From: F23-B02 sp963632825
GTDB taxonomy: Bacteria; Bacillota; Clostridia; Oscillospirales; Oscillospiraceae
Reading direction: 5' to 3'
DNA length: 64,000 nucleotides
Assembly (NCBI GenBank): GCA_963632825.1
Contig: CAVGWF010000038.1
Span: forward strand, 1-64,000
This document shows, in pieces, positions 9,028-16,822 of the stretch (its first letter is position 1; the number at the start of each line of letters is the position of its first letter). The position numbers were made by a program, and so were the translations under genes. Under the pieces are notes generated by a model, which was not told the origin of the DNA, made no database searches, and was given only the letters and a program-made list of their open reading frames with translations.

Positions 9028-11409
9028 ATGTATCAGATCATTAAGAGAGACGGAAAAGTTGTCGATTTCGACATCAACAAGATCGCAAGCGCCATAAAAA
9101 AGGCGTTTGAGGCGACCGAGACCGAGTATACCGATGATATCATCGACTTCATCGCACTCAAGGTCTCTGCCGACTTCCTGCCGAAGATAAAGGACGGCTA
9201 TGTCGCGGTCGAGGACATTCAGGACAGCGTTGAGGCTGTGCTCTCACGCGGAGGCTATGAGGGCGTTGCAAAGGCATATATCCTGTACCGCAAGCAGCGC
9301 GAGAAGCTGCGCAACATGAAGAGCACCTACCTTGATTACAAGGAAACGGTCAACAGCTATGTAAATGTTCTTGACTGGCGAGTCAAGGAAAACTCCACCG
9401 TTACATATTCCGTGGGCGGTCTGATCCTCTCAAACTCCGGCGCGATCACGGCAAATTACTGGCTGAGCGAGATATACGACGAGGAGATCGGCAACGCTCA
9501 CCGCAACTGCGACCTGCACCTGCATGATCTCAGCATGTTGACCGGCTACTGCGCTGGCTGGAGCCTCAAGCAGCTTATCCAGCAGGGTCTCGGCATTCCG
9601 GGCAAGATAAACTCATCTCCGGCAAGCCACCTGTCGACTCTTTGCAATCAGATGGTAAACTTCCTCGGCATCATGCAGAACGAGTGGGCGGGAGCTCAGG
9701 CATTTTCGAGCTTCGACACCTACCTTGCTCCGTTTGTAAAGGTGGATAACCTCACCTATAAAGAGGTAAAGCAGTGCATACAGTCGTTCATCTTCGGTGT
9801 GAACACGCCCTCCCGCTGGGGCACTCAGGCGCCGTTTTCCAACATAACGCTCGACTGGACTGTGCCATCCGACCTCAAGGATATGCCCGCCATCGTCGGC
9901 GGCAAGGAAAAGGATTTCACCTACGGCGACTGCGTCGAGGAAATGGCGATGGTCAACAAGGCGTTTATAGACATCATGATCGAGGGCGACGCCAACGGCC
10001 GCGGCTTCCAGTACCCGATCCCGACCTACTCCATCACCCGCGATTTCGACTGGTCTCCCACCGAGAACAACAAGCTTCTGTTCGAGATGACCGCAAAATA
10101 CGGCACCCCGTATTTCTCCAACTACATAAACTCCGATATGGAGCCCTCCGATGTGCGCAGCATGTGCTGCCGCCTGCGTCTTGACCTGCGCGAGCTTCGC
10201 AAAAAGTCCGGCGGCTACTTCGGCTCCGGCGAGAGCACGGGCTCTATCGGCGTCGTTACGATCAATATGCCGCGCATAGCATATCTGGCAGCCGACGAGG
10301 CAGACTTCTTCAAGCGCCTTGACAAGATGATGGACATTGCCGCGCGCTCCCTGAAGGTAAAGCGCAATGTCATAACCAAGCTCCTCAACGAGGGACTTTA
10401 TCCCTACACGAAGTATTACCTCGGAAATTTCGATAACCACTTCTCCACTATCGGGCTTGTCGGCATGAACGAGGCGGGGCTTAACGCCAAGTGGATCCGT
10501 GCGGACATGACCACCGCAAAGTGCCAGGACTTCACCAAGAGAGTTCTTAACCATATGCGCGAGCGCCTGTCGGATTATCAGGAGCAGTACGGCGACCTGT
10601 ATAACCTTGAGGCAACTCCCGCGGAGAGCACCTCTTACCGCCTTGCAAAGCACGATGTTGAGCAGTATCCCGACATCATCACCGCATCTCAGGGCGACAC
10701 CCCGTATTACACAAACTCCAGCCACCTGCCGGTGAGCTATACCGACGATATCTTCTCCGCTCTCGACATTCAGGACGAGCTCCAGACCCTCTACACCTCC
10801 GGCACCGTCTTCCATGCCTTCCTCGGTGAGAAGCTGCCGAGCTGGGAGGCTGCGGCGAACCTCGTCCGCAAGATAGCGGAAAACTACAAGCTGCCGTACT
10901 ACACCATAAGCCCGACCTATTCCGTCTGCAAGAATCACGGCTACCTCAGCGGCGAGCAGTTTACCTGCCCTGAGTGCGGCGAGAGCGCAGAGGTGTACAG
11001 CCGCATCACCGGCTACTACCGCCCCGTGCAGAACTGGAATGCCGGCAAAACTCAGGAGTATAAAGAGCGCAAGGAATATAACATCGAAACGAGCGTTCTG
11101 ACCCATCATGGACCTCTCCACCCCGAGGCAAAGCCGGAGCAGGAGCCTGCCGTAGAGGAGGAGACCTGCAAGGGCGATACCGGCAGACGCACCATACTCT
11201 TCACGCGTGAAAACTGCCCGAACTGCCGCATAGTTTACAGCTACCTCGACAAGGCGGGGCTTGAGTGCGAGCGCGTTATGGCTGAGGAAAATATCGAGCT
11301 TGCAAAGCACTACGGCGTAAAGCAGGCGCCGACGCTCGTCGTCGTTGACGGCGACCATGCCGAGAAGTACGCCGGAGCGGGCGCGATAAAGAGCTATCTT
11401 TTCAAATAA
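9028..11409 (+). CDS. nrdD: Class III ribonucleoside-triphosphate reductase with C-terminal glutaredoxin-like domain
   Basis: A 793-residue oxygen-sensitive reductase that makes deoxynucleotides anaerobically. Residues 1-90 form an ATP-cone (YQIIKRDGKVVDFDINKIA). Active-site cysteines are visible in LTGYCAGWS (Cys175) and SMCCRL (Cys380/381). A C-x2-H-x9-C-x2-C zinc site (634-650) precedes the glycyl-radical loop RITGYY (Gly662). Unusually, after a linker, residues 720-793 form a separate glutaredoxin/thioredoxin-like domain with CPNC (730-733) and the cis-Pro segment KQAPTLVVV. The start at 9028 has GGAGG 6 nt upstream. The fused domain and the adjacent trxB suggest a thiol reductant in place of formate; that is inference. 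Confidence 0.95.
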   Translation: MYQIIKRDGKVVDFDINKIASAIKKAFEATETEYTDDIIDFIALKVSADFLPKIKDGYVAVEDIQDSVEAVLSRGGYEGVAKAYILYRKQREKLRNMKSTYLDYKETVNSYVNVLDWRVKENSTVTYSVGGLILSNSGAITANYWLSEIYDEEIGNAHRNCDLHLHDLSMLTGYCAGWSLKQLIQQGLGIPGKINSSPASHLSTLCNQMVNFLGIMQNEWAGAQAFSSFDTYLAPFVKVDNLTYKEVKQCIQSFIFGVNTPSRWGTQAPFSNITLDWTVPSDLKDMPAIVGGKEKDFTYGDCVEEMAMVNKAFIDIMIEGDANGRGFQYPIPTYSITRDFDWSPTENNKLLFEMTAKYGTPYFSNYINSDMEPSDVRSMCCRLRLDLRELRKKSGGYFGSGESTGSIGVVTINMPRIAYLAADEADFFKRLDKMMDIAARSLKVKRNVITKLLNEGLYPYTKYYLGNFDNHFSTIGLVGMNEAGLNAKWIRADMTTAKCQDFTKRVLNHMRERLSDYQEQYGDLYNLEATPAESTSYRLAKHDVEQYPDIITASQGDTPYYTNSSHLPVSYTDDIFSALDIQDELQTLYTSGTVFHAFLGEKLPSWEAAANLVRKIAENYKLPYYTISPTYSVCKNHGYLSGEQFTCPECGESAEVYSRITGYYRPVQNWNAGKTQEYKERKEYNIETSVLTHHGPLHPEAKPEQEPAVEEETCKGDTGRRTILFTRENCPNCRIVYSYLDKAGLECERVMAEENIELAKHYGVKQAPTLVVVDGDHAEKYAGAGAIKSYLFK

Positions 11410-11424
11410 GCGAAGGCGAAGACC

Positions 11425-12339
11425 ATGTATGATCTGATAGTCGTAGGCGGGGGACCGGCGGGACTGACCGCCGCCCTGTATGCCCTGAGAGCGGGCAAAA
11501 GCGTTCTTGTAATAGAAAAAAGCACATTCGGAGGTCAGATAACATGGTCGCCGAAGGTAGAAAATTTCCCCACGATACCCACCATAACCGGAGCGGAGCT
11601 GGGCGACCGGCTCACATCTCAGGTGCTCGAGCAGGGCGCGGAGCTGGAGCTTGACGAGGTCGTCGGCGTCGAGCTCGACGGCGATATAAAGCGCGTTAAA
11701 ACCGATTTCGGCGGCACCTTCGAGGCAAAGGCACTCATCATTGCCGCCGGTGCAAGACCGCGCACCCTCGGCATACCCGGCGAGGAGGAGCTCATGGGTG
11801 CGGGTGTGTGCTTCTGCGCGGTGTGCGACGGCGCATTTTACAAGGGCAAAGCCGTTGCGGTAAACGGCGGCGGAAATTCCGCCCTGCAGGATGCACTGCT
11901 TTTGAGCGATACCTGCTCCAAGGTGTATCTCATCCACCGCAGGGATAAGTTCAGAGGCGAGGCAAGGCTCGTCGAGGCACTCGAAGCCAGAGCCAATGTT
12001 GAGTTTGTGCTCAACAGTAGTGTCACCGGTCTGCTCGGACAGGATGAGCTCAGCGGTATCGTTGTGACGGATAATGCCGGAAACAGCAGACGGCTCGCTG
12101 TGGAGGGCCTGTTCGTTGCGATAGGTCATGCACCGGATAACGGCGTGTTCTCGCAGCTGATAGACCTTGACGACGGCGGCTATGCCGACTCGGACGAGAG
12201 CTGTACGACGAAAACACCCGGAGTTTTCGCAGCCGGCGACTGCCGCAGAAAAACCGTCCGCCAGCTCACCACCGCGGCTGCCGACGGCTCGTGCGCGGCG
12301 CTTGCCGCCTGCCGCTATATCGACGCGCTGGAAAACTGA
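11425..12339 (+). CDS. trxB: Thioredoxin reductase (NADPH-dependent)
   Basis: A 304-residue FAD/NADPH disulfide reductase. It shows the FAD motif VVGGGPAGLTAAL, the redox pair CAVC at residues 131-134 (usually CATC), the NADPH motif GGGNSA and HRRDKFR (171-177) for the 2'-phosphate, and the C-terminal FAD contact GVFAAGDCR. It starts 15 bp after nrdD and is probably cotranscribed with it. By context it could reduce the glutaredoxin-like tail of NrdD; no free thioredoxin gene is in the window. The upstream SD is weak. Confidence 0.93.
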   Translation: MYDLIVVGGGPAGLTAALYALRAGKSVLVIEKSTFGGQITWSPKVENFPTIPTITGAELGDRLTSQVLEQGAELELDEVVGVELDGDIKRVKTDFGGTFEAKALIIAAGARPRTLGIPGEEELMGAGVCFCAVCDGAFYKGKAVAVNGGGNSALQDALLLSDTCSKVYLIHRRDKFRGEARLVEALEARANVEFVLNSSVTGLLGQDELSGIVVTDNAGNSRRLAVEGLFVAIGHAPDNGVFSQLIDLDDGGYADSDESCTTKTPGVFAAGDCRRKTVRQLTTAAADGSCAALAACRYIDALEN

Positions 12340-12360
12340 ACAATGCTTCTTAATGTTTTA

Positions 12361-12467
12361 TAGGGCTCCGGCAGCGATGCGTCCGGACCGAGATGAAACG
12401 GCGCCTTGCGCTGCACGGAGGGATAAAAGCCCGGGAGATGTATTGGCAAAAACAATACTTCTCCCGG
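12361..12467 (+). ncRNA. Guanidine-I (ykkC) riboswitch with overlapping expression-platform hairpin
   Basis: Conserved aptamer blocks appear in order: AGGGCTCCG (12362-12370), GTCCGGACCGAGATGAAAC (12381-12399) and ACGGAGGGATAAAAGCCCGG with GAGA (12415-12438). These match the ykkC/guanidine-I consensus. The 3' strand CCGGGAGA (12431-12438) can alternatively pair with TCTCCCGG (12460-12467), extended by GTATTG/CAATAC, giving a competing hairpin. No clear T-run follows, so the output mechanism is not certain. It precedes two SMR genes, as guanidinium exporters usually are. I see no dedicated promoter between trxB and the aptamer. Confidence 0.9.
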
Positions 12468-12492
12468 AGCTTCTCGTCTGTAAGGAATAGCT

Positions 12493-12840
12493 ATGAAAGA
12501 AAAAAATACTGCATGGCTCCTGCTCATTGCCGCAGGACTCATGGAAATAGTCTGGGCGTATACGATGAAGCTCAGCCACGGATTTACGGTGCCCATTCCA
12601 AGCATAATAACCGTTGTGATTCTCGTTGTGAGCTTTTTTATGCTCGCAAAGGCGGTCAATGAGCTCGGCATAGGGCTGAGCTATGCCGTTTTCACCGGCA
12701 TAGGCGTTGTAGGAACGACCGTTATCAGCATATTTGTCCTCAATGAGGGTGTGAGCGCTCTGAAGCTCGTGTCGCTGGCGGTGCTTGCCGGCGGCATAAT
12801 CGGACTTAAAATGTGCGGCGGGGAGGACAAAGCGGAATGA
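12493..12840 (+). CDS. SMR-family guanidinium exporter subunit (Gdx/SugE-like) 1
   Basis: A 115-residue, four-helix small multidrug resistance protein. The conserved membrane glutamate is in LMEIVWAYTMKLSHGF, the Gdx/SugE-type signature of helix 1 (E-x-x-W and KxSxGF). Gdx proteins exchange guanidinium for protons. Its position right after a guanidine-I riboswitch strongly supports that substrate. AAGGA lies 6 nt upstream of the ATG. It overlaps the second SMR gene by 4 bp, indicating paired synthesis of a heterodimer, a known arrangement in this family. Confidence 0.93.
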   Translation: MKEKNTAWLLLIAAGLMEIVWAYTMKLSHGFTVPIPSIITVVILVVSFFMLAKAVNELGIGLSYAVFTGIGVVGTTVISIFVLNEGVSALKLVSLAVLAGGIIGLKMCGGEDKAE

Positions 12841-13148
12841 TGTGGCTCGTCCTTATCTGCGCAAGCTTTTTCGAGCTTGCATTCACCGTTTGCATGAAGC
12901 TGTCAAACGGACTTAAAAATGTCAAATACACGATCCTTACCGTGCTCAGTACATGCGCCAGCATCGGACTTCTGTCAATAGCGGCGAAGACCCTGCCGCT
13001 CGGCATCTCATATGCCGTGTGGACGGGGCTGGGAACGCTTTTCAATGTACTGTTCGGCATATTCGTTTTTAAAGAGAGCAGCAGCCCCAAAAAGCTCGTT
13101 TTTATGGGCATGGTCCTAATGGGCGTTATCGGACTGAGGCTTGCATGA
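12837..13148 (+). CDS. SMR-family guanidinium exporter subunit 2
   Basis: A 103-residue four-helix SMR protein (SFFELAFTVCMKLSNG holds the conserved Glu; GISYAVWTGLGTL is helix 3). It differs clearly from subunit 1 and is encoded in an overlapping frame, so the two probably form an antiparallel heterodimer. ATG 12837 and the next codon ATG 12840 are both possible starts, preceded by GGGGAGGA. It shares riboswitch control with the upstream gene. Confidence 0.92.
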   Translation: MMWLVLICASFFELAFTVCMKLSNGLKNVKYTILTVLSTCASIGLLSIAAKTLPLGISYAVWTGLGTLFNVLFGIFVFKESSSPKKLVFMGMVLMGVIGLRLA

Positions 13149-13165
13149 TTTCGGGAGAAAAATGT

Positions 13166-14050
13166 ATGAATGAGAACAGCAAAAAATCGTATGCAATGAT
13201 AATTTCCTCAATGCTGATCTTCGGCACGATAGGAATATTCAGAAGATATATACCGATCTCATCCGGTCTGCTTGCATTTTCCCGCGGACTGCTCGGCGGA
13301 GCCTTCCTGCTGCTTTTTGTGCTTGCAAGGGGCAGAAAACTCGGGCACATCGAGGGGAAAAAGCTTCTGCTGCTTGCCCTGACCGGAGCCGTTATGGGAC
13401 TGAACTGGATGTGCCTGTTTGAAGCGTACAATTACACCGCAGTGTCAACGGCTACCATGTGCTACTATATGCAGCCGACCATAGTGATCCTGCTTTCTCC
13501 GCTTGTGCTCGGGGAGCGGCTGACGCCTAAAAAGCTCATATGCGCTGCCGCAGCCATAGTGGGAATGGTGTTCGTATCCGGCATGATGGAGGGCGGAGGT
13601 ATTCAGGCGCAGGATCTGAAGGGTATACTGTACGGGCTCGCCGCCGCCGCACTTTACGCGACGGTAGTCATAATGAATAAAAAGATACAGGTCGATGACG
13701 ACTATGAAAAAACGATAGTCCAGCTCGTCTCGGCGGCTGTTATCCTCATTCCGTACCTGCTGCTGACGGAAGGCTTTTCGGCCATAAAACTTGACGCACT
13801 GGCCGTCGGTATGGTGCTTGTCGTGGGCATCGTGCACACCGGAATTGCATACGCGCTGTACTTTGGAAGCATGAAGGGGCTCAAGGCTCAGTCGGTCGCG
13901 GTTTTAAGCTACATAGACCCCGTGTTCGCACTCGTTCTTTCGGCAATAGTGCTTGGCGAAAAGCTCTCCGCCTTCGGGATTTTCGGTGCGGTGCTCGTCA
14001 TCGGCTCTGCGATAGTCAGTGAGATGAGCGTAAAAAAACACTCTGTATAG
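13166..14050 (+). CDS. EamA-family (DMT) permease
   Basis: A 294-residue integral membrane protein with ten predicted helices in two EamA repeats. The first includes ALTGAVMGLNWMCLFEAYNYTAVSTATM, the second GIVHTGIAYALYFGSMKG...VAVLSYIDPVFALVLSAIVLGE. DMT permeases export or import amino acids, sugars or other small metabolites; the substrate here is unknown. ATG 13166 with GGGAG 8 nt upstream is preferred, although an ATG at 13145 overlaps the SMR stop. Position in the riboswitch operon suggests a link to guanidine or nitrogen compounds, but that is only context. Confidence 0.88.
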   Translation: MNENSKKSYAMIISSMLIFGTIGIFRRYIPISSGLLAFSRGLLGGAFLLLFVLARGRKLGHIEGKKLLLLALTGAVMGLNWMCLFEAYNYTAVSTATMCYYMQPTIVILLSPLVLGERLTPKKLICAAAAIVGMVFVSGMMEGGGIQAQDLKGILYGLAAAALYATVVIMNKKIQVDDDYEKTIVQLVSAAVILIPYLLLTEGFSAIKLDALAVGMVLVVGIVHTGIAYALYFGSMKGLKAQSVAVLSYIDPVFALVLSAIVLGEKLSAFGIFGAVLVIGSAIVSEMSVKKHSV

Positions 14051-14077
14051 CATGCAGCTATGCAGAGTGTTTTTTTC
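14033..14077. terminator. Bidirectional terminator
   Basis: A stem ACACTCTGTATAGC / GCTATGCAGAGTGT (one G-U pair), flanked by an A-run and a T-run, overlaps the permease stop and separates convergent genes. Confidence 0.85.
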
Positions 14078-14088
14078 TGGAGCATAAG

Positions 14089-14958
14089 TTATCCGAAAAT
14101 GCCCTTGAAGAAGTCTATGACCTTGTTTACAAACTCCGTAACGGTGTCGGCAACGGTGGAGAGAAACTGCTTTACCTCGCCGTGCTTGGCAGCGATATCC
14201 TTCAGGTACTGCTGAACCTCCTCGACCTTCTGCTTGAGCTGGTCAATGTCGAGCTTTTCCATGGAGCGGCACAGGGATATGAGACTGTCGATCTGACTGT
14301 CGGTGAGCGTGACATCATATTTCTTTGCAATGTCTATTATCTCCTGCCTGAGCTCATCGTCGGTCATTTCCTTTGTCTGATCGAGAATAAGCTTGAGCTC
14401 GTTGACGATGGCGGTGGAATCCGCGCTGCCTATCTCGTCTGCAAGCTCAGCCGTAACGGTGAGCTCCTGAGTGCCCACAAGCTTTGCGTCATTGTCGAGC
14501 TTTTTGCCGGTAATGTCCTCATATGCCTTATATATGCCAGTGAGTGCAGCCGTTCCGGATACCTCAAACGGAGCGACTATCTTGACATTGGCATCGGTGA
14601 TGCCGGCTGTCACCATTGCGTTCATGTACATGTCCGGAGTACACCAGGTGATGTTCTTGACGGTGACATCCAGCCCTTTGCCCTCGGCAAGAGCCTCGAT
14701 ATATATGCAGGAAATGGACTTGGAGCCTATAAGACTGCTGTCCACCAGCCCGTCGAGATATTCGCGCTCCTCGGCGTTTGTAACGGTGAGCTCCTTGACA
14801 TCGCCCTGCTTTATGCCGAACTGCTTGTAGACATAGGCAATATCGTCAGCGTCAAGATCCGCGCCGATGACGGTGCGGCTGCCCTCAATCGCATCCGCAT
14901 AAGCAAAGCAGCTGCCGAGCATCAGAACGCATAGGATAAGTGAAATTGCTTTTTTCAT
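14089..14958 (-). CDS. Secreted DUF1002 (YpuA-like) protein
   Basis: A 289-residue protein with a signal peptide (MKKAISLILCVLMLGSCFAYA). The start of the mature part, TVIGADLDADDIAYVYKQFGI, and the ELTVTNAEEREYL segment are the hallmark of DUF1002 proteins such as Bacillus YpuA. The C-terminal third is rich in charged helices (about residues 190-260) and ends with an amphipathic VTEFVNKVIDFFKGIFG tail. The molecular function of the family is unknown; members are extracytoplasmic. It stands alone, with AAAGGA as SD. Confidence 0.88.
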   Translation of the reverse strand: MKKAISLILCVLMLGSCFAYADAIEGSRTVIGADLDADDIAYVYKQFGIKQGDVKELTVTNAEEREYLDGLVDSSLIGSKSISCIYIEALAEGKGLDVTVKNITWCTPDMYMNAMVTAGITDANVKIVAPFEVSGTAALTGIYKAYEDITGKKLDNDAKLVGTQELTVTAELADEIGSADSTAIVNELKLILDQTKEMTDDELRQEIIDIAKKYDVTLTDSQIDSLISLCRSMEKLDIDQLKQKVEEVQQYLKDIAAKHGEVKQFLSTVADTVTEFVNKVIDFFKGIFG

Positions 14959-15063
14959 ATTAAACCAGTCCTTTCAAGGATGTCAGTCAATTGTAGTATA
15001 TGTGAAGGGCGTTTGTGTTAACTAACTATTAAAAATAATTTTAGATTTAACGATTTAAAGTTG

Positions 15064-15092
15064 TTGACACAGTGTGAATGTTGTGATAGGAT
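15064..15092 (+). promoter_or_regulatory. Promoter of the glycine-riboswitch transporter gene
   Basis: TTGACA (15064-15069), 17 bp, TAGGAT (15087-15092) with an extended TG. Transcription would begin about 50 nt before the aptamer. Confidence 0.7.
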
Positions 15093-15149
15093 TCTTAGCG
15101 TAAATCCCGTGAAACCTCAAGGATCGGAAGAAACTGGAGGCGGAGGATG

Positions 15150-15219
15150 CTCTGGAGAATCCCGAAAGGGTGCCGAAGGTGTAAGGCGAAGGCCGAATCT
15201 CTCAGGCAAAAGGACAGAG
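15150..15219 (+). ncRNA. Glycine riboswitch (single aptamer)
   Basis: P1 is CTCTG (15150-15154) with CAGAG (15215-15219). Conserved core elements are GGAGA, GTGCCGAAGGTGTAAGG and CTCTCAGGCAAAAGGACAGAG, in the order expected for a glycine aptamer. Only one full aptamer is present. A short CCTC/GAGG stem at 15115-15140 upstream may act as the 'ghost' partner known for single-aptamer forms (inference). Confidence 0.92.
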
Positions 15220-15265
15220 GAAAGCATAAATCTGATATAATATGTTTTCTAATATGTCTCCGGAG

Positions 15266-15298
15266 CTGCTGAAATTTTTCAGCAGTTTTTTGTTTTTT
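15266..15298 (+). terminator. Riboswitch-controlled terminator
   Basis: The hairpin CTGCTGAAA / TTTCAGCAG, followed by a T-rich run, lies between the glycine aptamer and the SD of the symporter gene. This implies transcription attenuation, most likely relieved by glycine. Confidence 0.8.
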
Positions 15299-15318
15299 AA
15301 AAACAGGAGGAAAAGAAA

Positions 15319-16737
15319 ATGGACGCAATACTCAAAATCGTTCAGACCGTCAATGTGTATCTTTCGGATTACATACTGATAATAATGCTCGTCGGCTGCG
15401 GTCTGTATTTCAGTATCAGGACAAGGTTCGTTCAGGTCCGCTGCTTTAAAGAGGGCTGGCACAAGGTGTTCGGAAACTTCTCTCTGCACGGCGGAAAGCA
15501 TGAGGGCGGCATGAGCTCGTTCCAGGCGCTTGCAACGGCTGTGGCGGCTCAGGTCGGTACCGGCAACATAGTCGGTGCGTCCGGCGCTATCCTCATCGGA
15601 GGCCCCGGAGCCATCTTCTGGATGTGGGTTATCGCATTCTTCGGCATGAGCACGATATATGCCGAGGCGGTGCTCGCACAGGAGACCCGCAAGGTCAATG
15701 CCGACGGAACGGTTGCCGGCGGACCGGTATACTACATAAAGCGTGCGTTTAATAACGGCTTCGGAAAGTTCCTTGCAGGCTTCTTTGCGGTCGCAATAAT
15801 CCTTGCTCTCGGCTTTATGGGCGCAATGGTGCAGTCCAACTCCATCGGCGAAAGCTGCAGCAACGCCTTTGGTATCCCCACCTGGATCGTGGGCGCAATC
15901 ATCGCAGTCATATGTGCACTGATCTTCATAGGCGGCGCAAACCGAGTTGCAGCCGTTGCCGAGAAGATAGTTCCCGTTATGGCGCTGCTGTATGTCGTTG
16001 GAGGAATTATAGTTCTGGTCTGCCGTATTCAGTACCTTCCCGAGACCTTTGGAATGATTTTCAGGTATGCTTTTGATCCCACCGCGGTCATCGGCGGCTC
16101 TATAGGCTTTGCAATCAAGCAGGCTATCTCACAGGGCGTAAAGCGCGGACTGTTCTCCAATGAGGCAGGTATGGGCTCGACTCCCCATGCTCACGCTCAG
16201 GCAAAGGTCAAGTGCCCCCACGAGCAAGGCGTTGTCGCAATGATAGGTGTGTTTATAGATACCTTTGTTGTCCTTACCATGACCGCTCTCGTTGTTATTT
16301 CCACCCTCTACACCGGCGACGGCATCCTTTCAGGCGTCATGACCACATCCGAGAACCTCGAAGCGCTGGGCATTGCAAAGACCAATCTTGCACAGCTGGC
16401 ATTCGGGAGCGTGTTCGGCGAGGAGCTTGGCAGCGCATTCGTGGCCATCTGCCTTCTGTTCTTTGCATTTACCACCATCATCGGCTGGAACCTCTTCGGC
16501 CGTATCAACATCGAGTATCTGTTCGGCAAGAAAGCCGTTCTGCCGTACTCCATAATTGCGATCGCATTTATCTTCCTCGGCTCGCTGCTGTCTAACGACC
16601 TCGTCTGGGAGCTTACGGATATGTTCAACCAGCTCATGGTCATACCCAACGTTATTGCACTGCTCGCCCTCAGCGGCTTGGTGGCTGCCAGCGCCAAAAA
16701 CAAGGGAAATCAGACTCTCGAGAATGTAAAGAAGTAA
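15319..16737 (+). CDS. Alanine/glycine:cation symporter (AGCS family)
   Basis: A 472-residue membrane protein of the AGCS (AlsT/DagA) family, which couples glycine or alanine uptake to Na+ or H+. Diagnostic segments are LATAVAAQVGTGNIVGASGAILIGGPGAIFWMW, the Na+-linked GTGNI loop, and SQGVKRGLFSNEAGMGSTPHAHAQA. Ten or eleven hydrophobic segments span the whole length. A strong SD (AGGAGG) precedes the ATG. Placement directly behind a glycine riboswitch and terminator supports glycine as substrate; whether it serves uptake for catabolism or for protein synthesis cannot be told. Confidence 0.95.
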   Translation: MDAILKIVQTVNVYLSDYILIIMLVGCGLYFSIRTRFVQVRCFKEGWHKVFGNFSLHGGKHEGGMSSFQALATAVAAQVGTGNIVGASGAILIGGPGAIFWMWVIAFFGMSTIYAEAVLAQETRKVNADGTVAGGPVYYIKRAFNNGFGKFLAGFFAVAIILALGFMGAMVQSNSIGESCSNAFGIPTWIVGAIIAVICALIFIGGANRVAAVAEKIVPVMALLYVVGGIIVLVCRIQYLPETFGMIFRYAFDPTAVIGGSIGFAIKQAISQGVKRGLFSNEAGMGSTPHAHAQAKVKCPHEQGVVAMIGVFIDTFVVLTMTALVVISTLYTGDGILSGVMTTSENLEALGIAKTNLAQLAFGSVFGEELGSAFVAICLLFFAFTTIIGWNLFGRINIEYLFGKKAVLPYSIIAIAFIFLGSLLSNDLVWELTDMFNQLMVIPNVIALLALSGLVAASAKNKGNQTLENVKK

Positions 16738-16762
16738 AAACCGTCATAGAGATAAAGACAGG

Positions 16763-16795
16763 AAAAGAGCTCGGTTCTTAAACCGAGCTCTTTTT
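16763..16795 (+). terminator. Terminator after the AGCS gene
   Basis: A 14-bp perfect stem AAAAGAGCTCGGTT / AACCGAGCTCTTTT with a 4-nt loop and T-run. Because its flanks are A- and T-rich it can also stop the convergent minus-strand genes. Confidence 0.85.
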
Positions 16796-16822
16796 GTGAT
16801 GCTTCAATTTTTCAGGCGGACG

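Noticed and set aside
9613..12129. An open frame of about 838 codons antisense to nrdD and trxB
   Set aside because: It lies opposite two certain genes, shows no recognisable domain and has no SD; codon bias of the real genes leaves the antisense frame open.
15090..15145. A second full glycine aptamer upstream
   Set aside because: Core motifs are absent; only a short stem is present.
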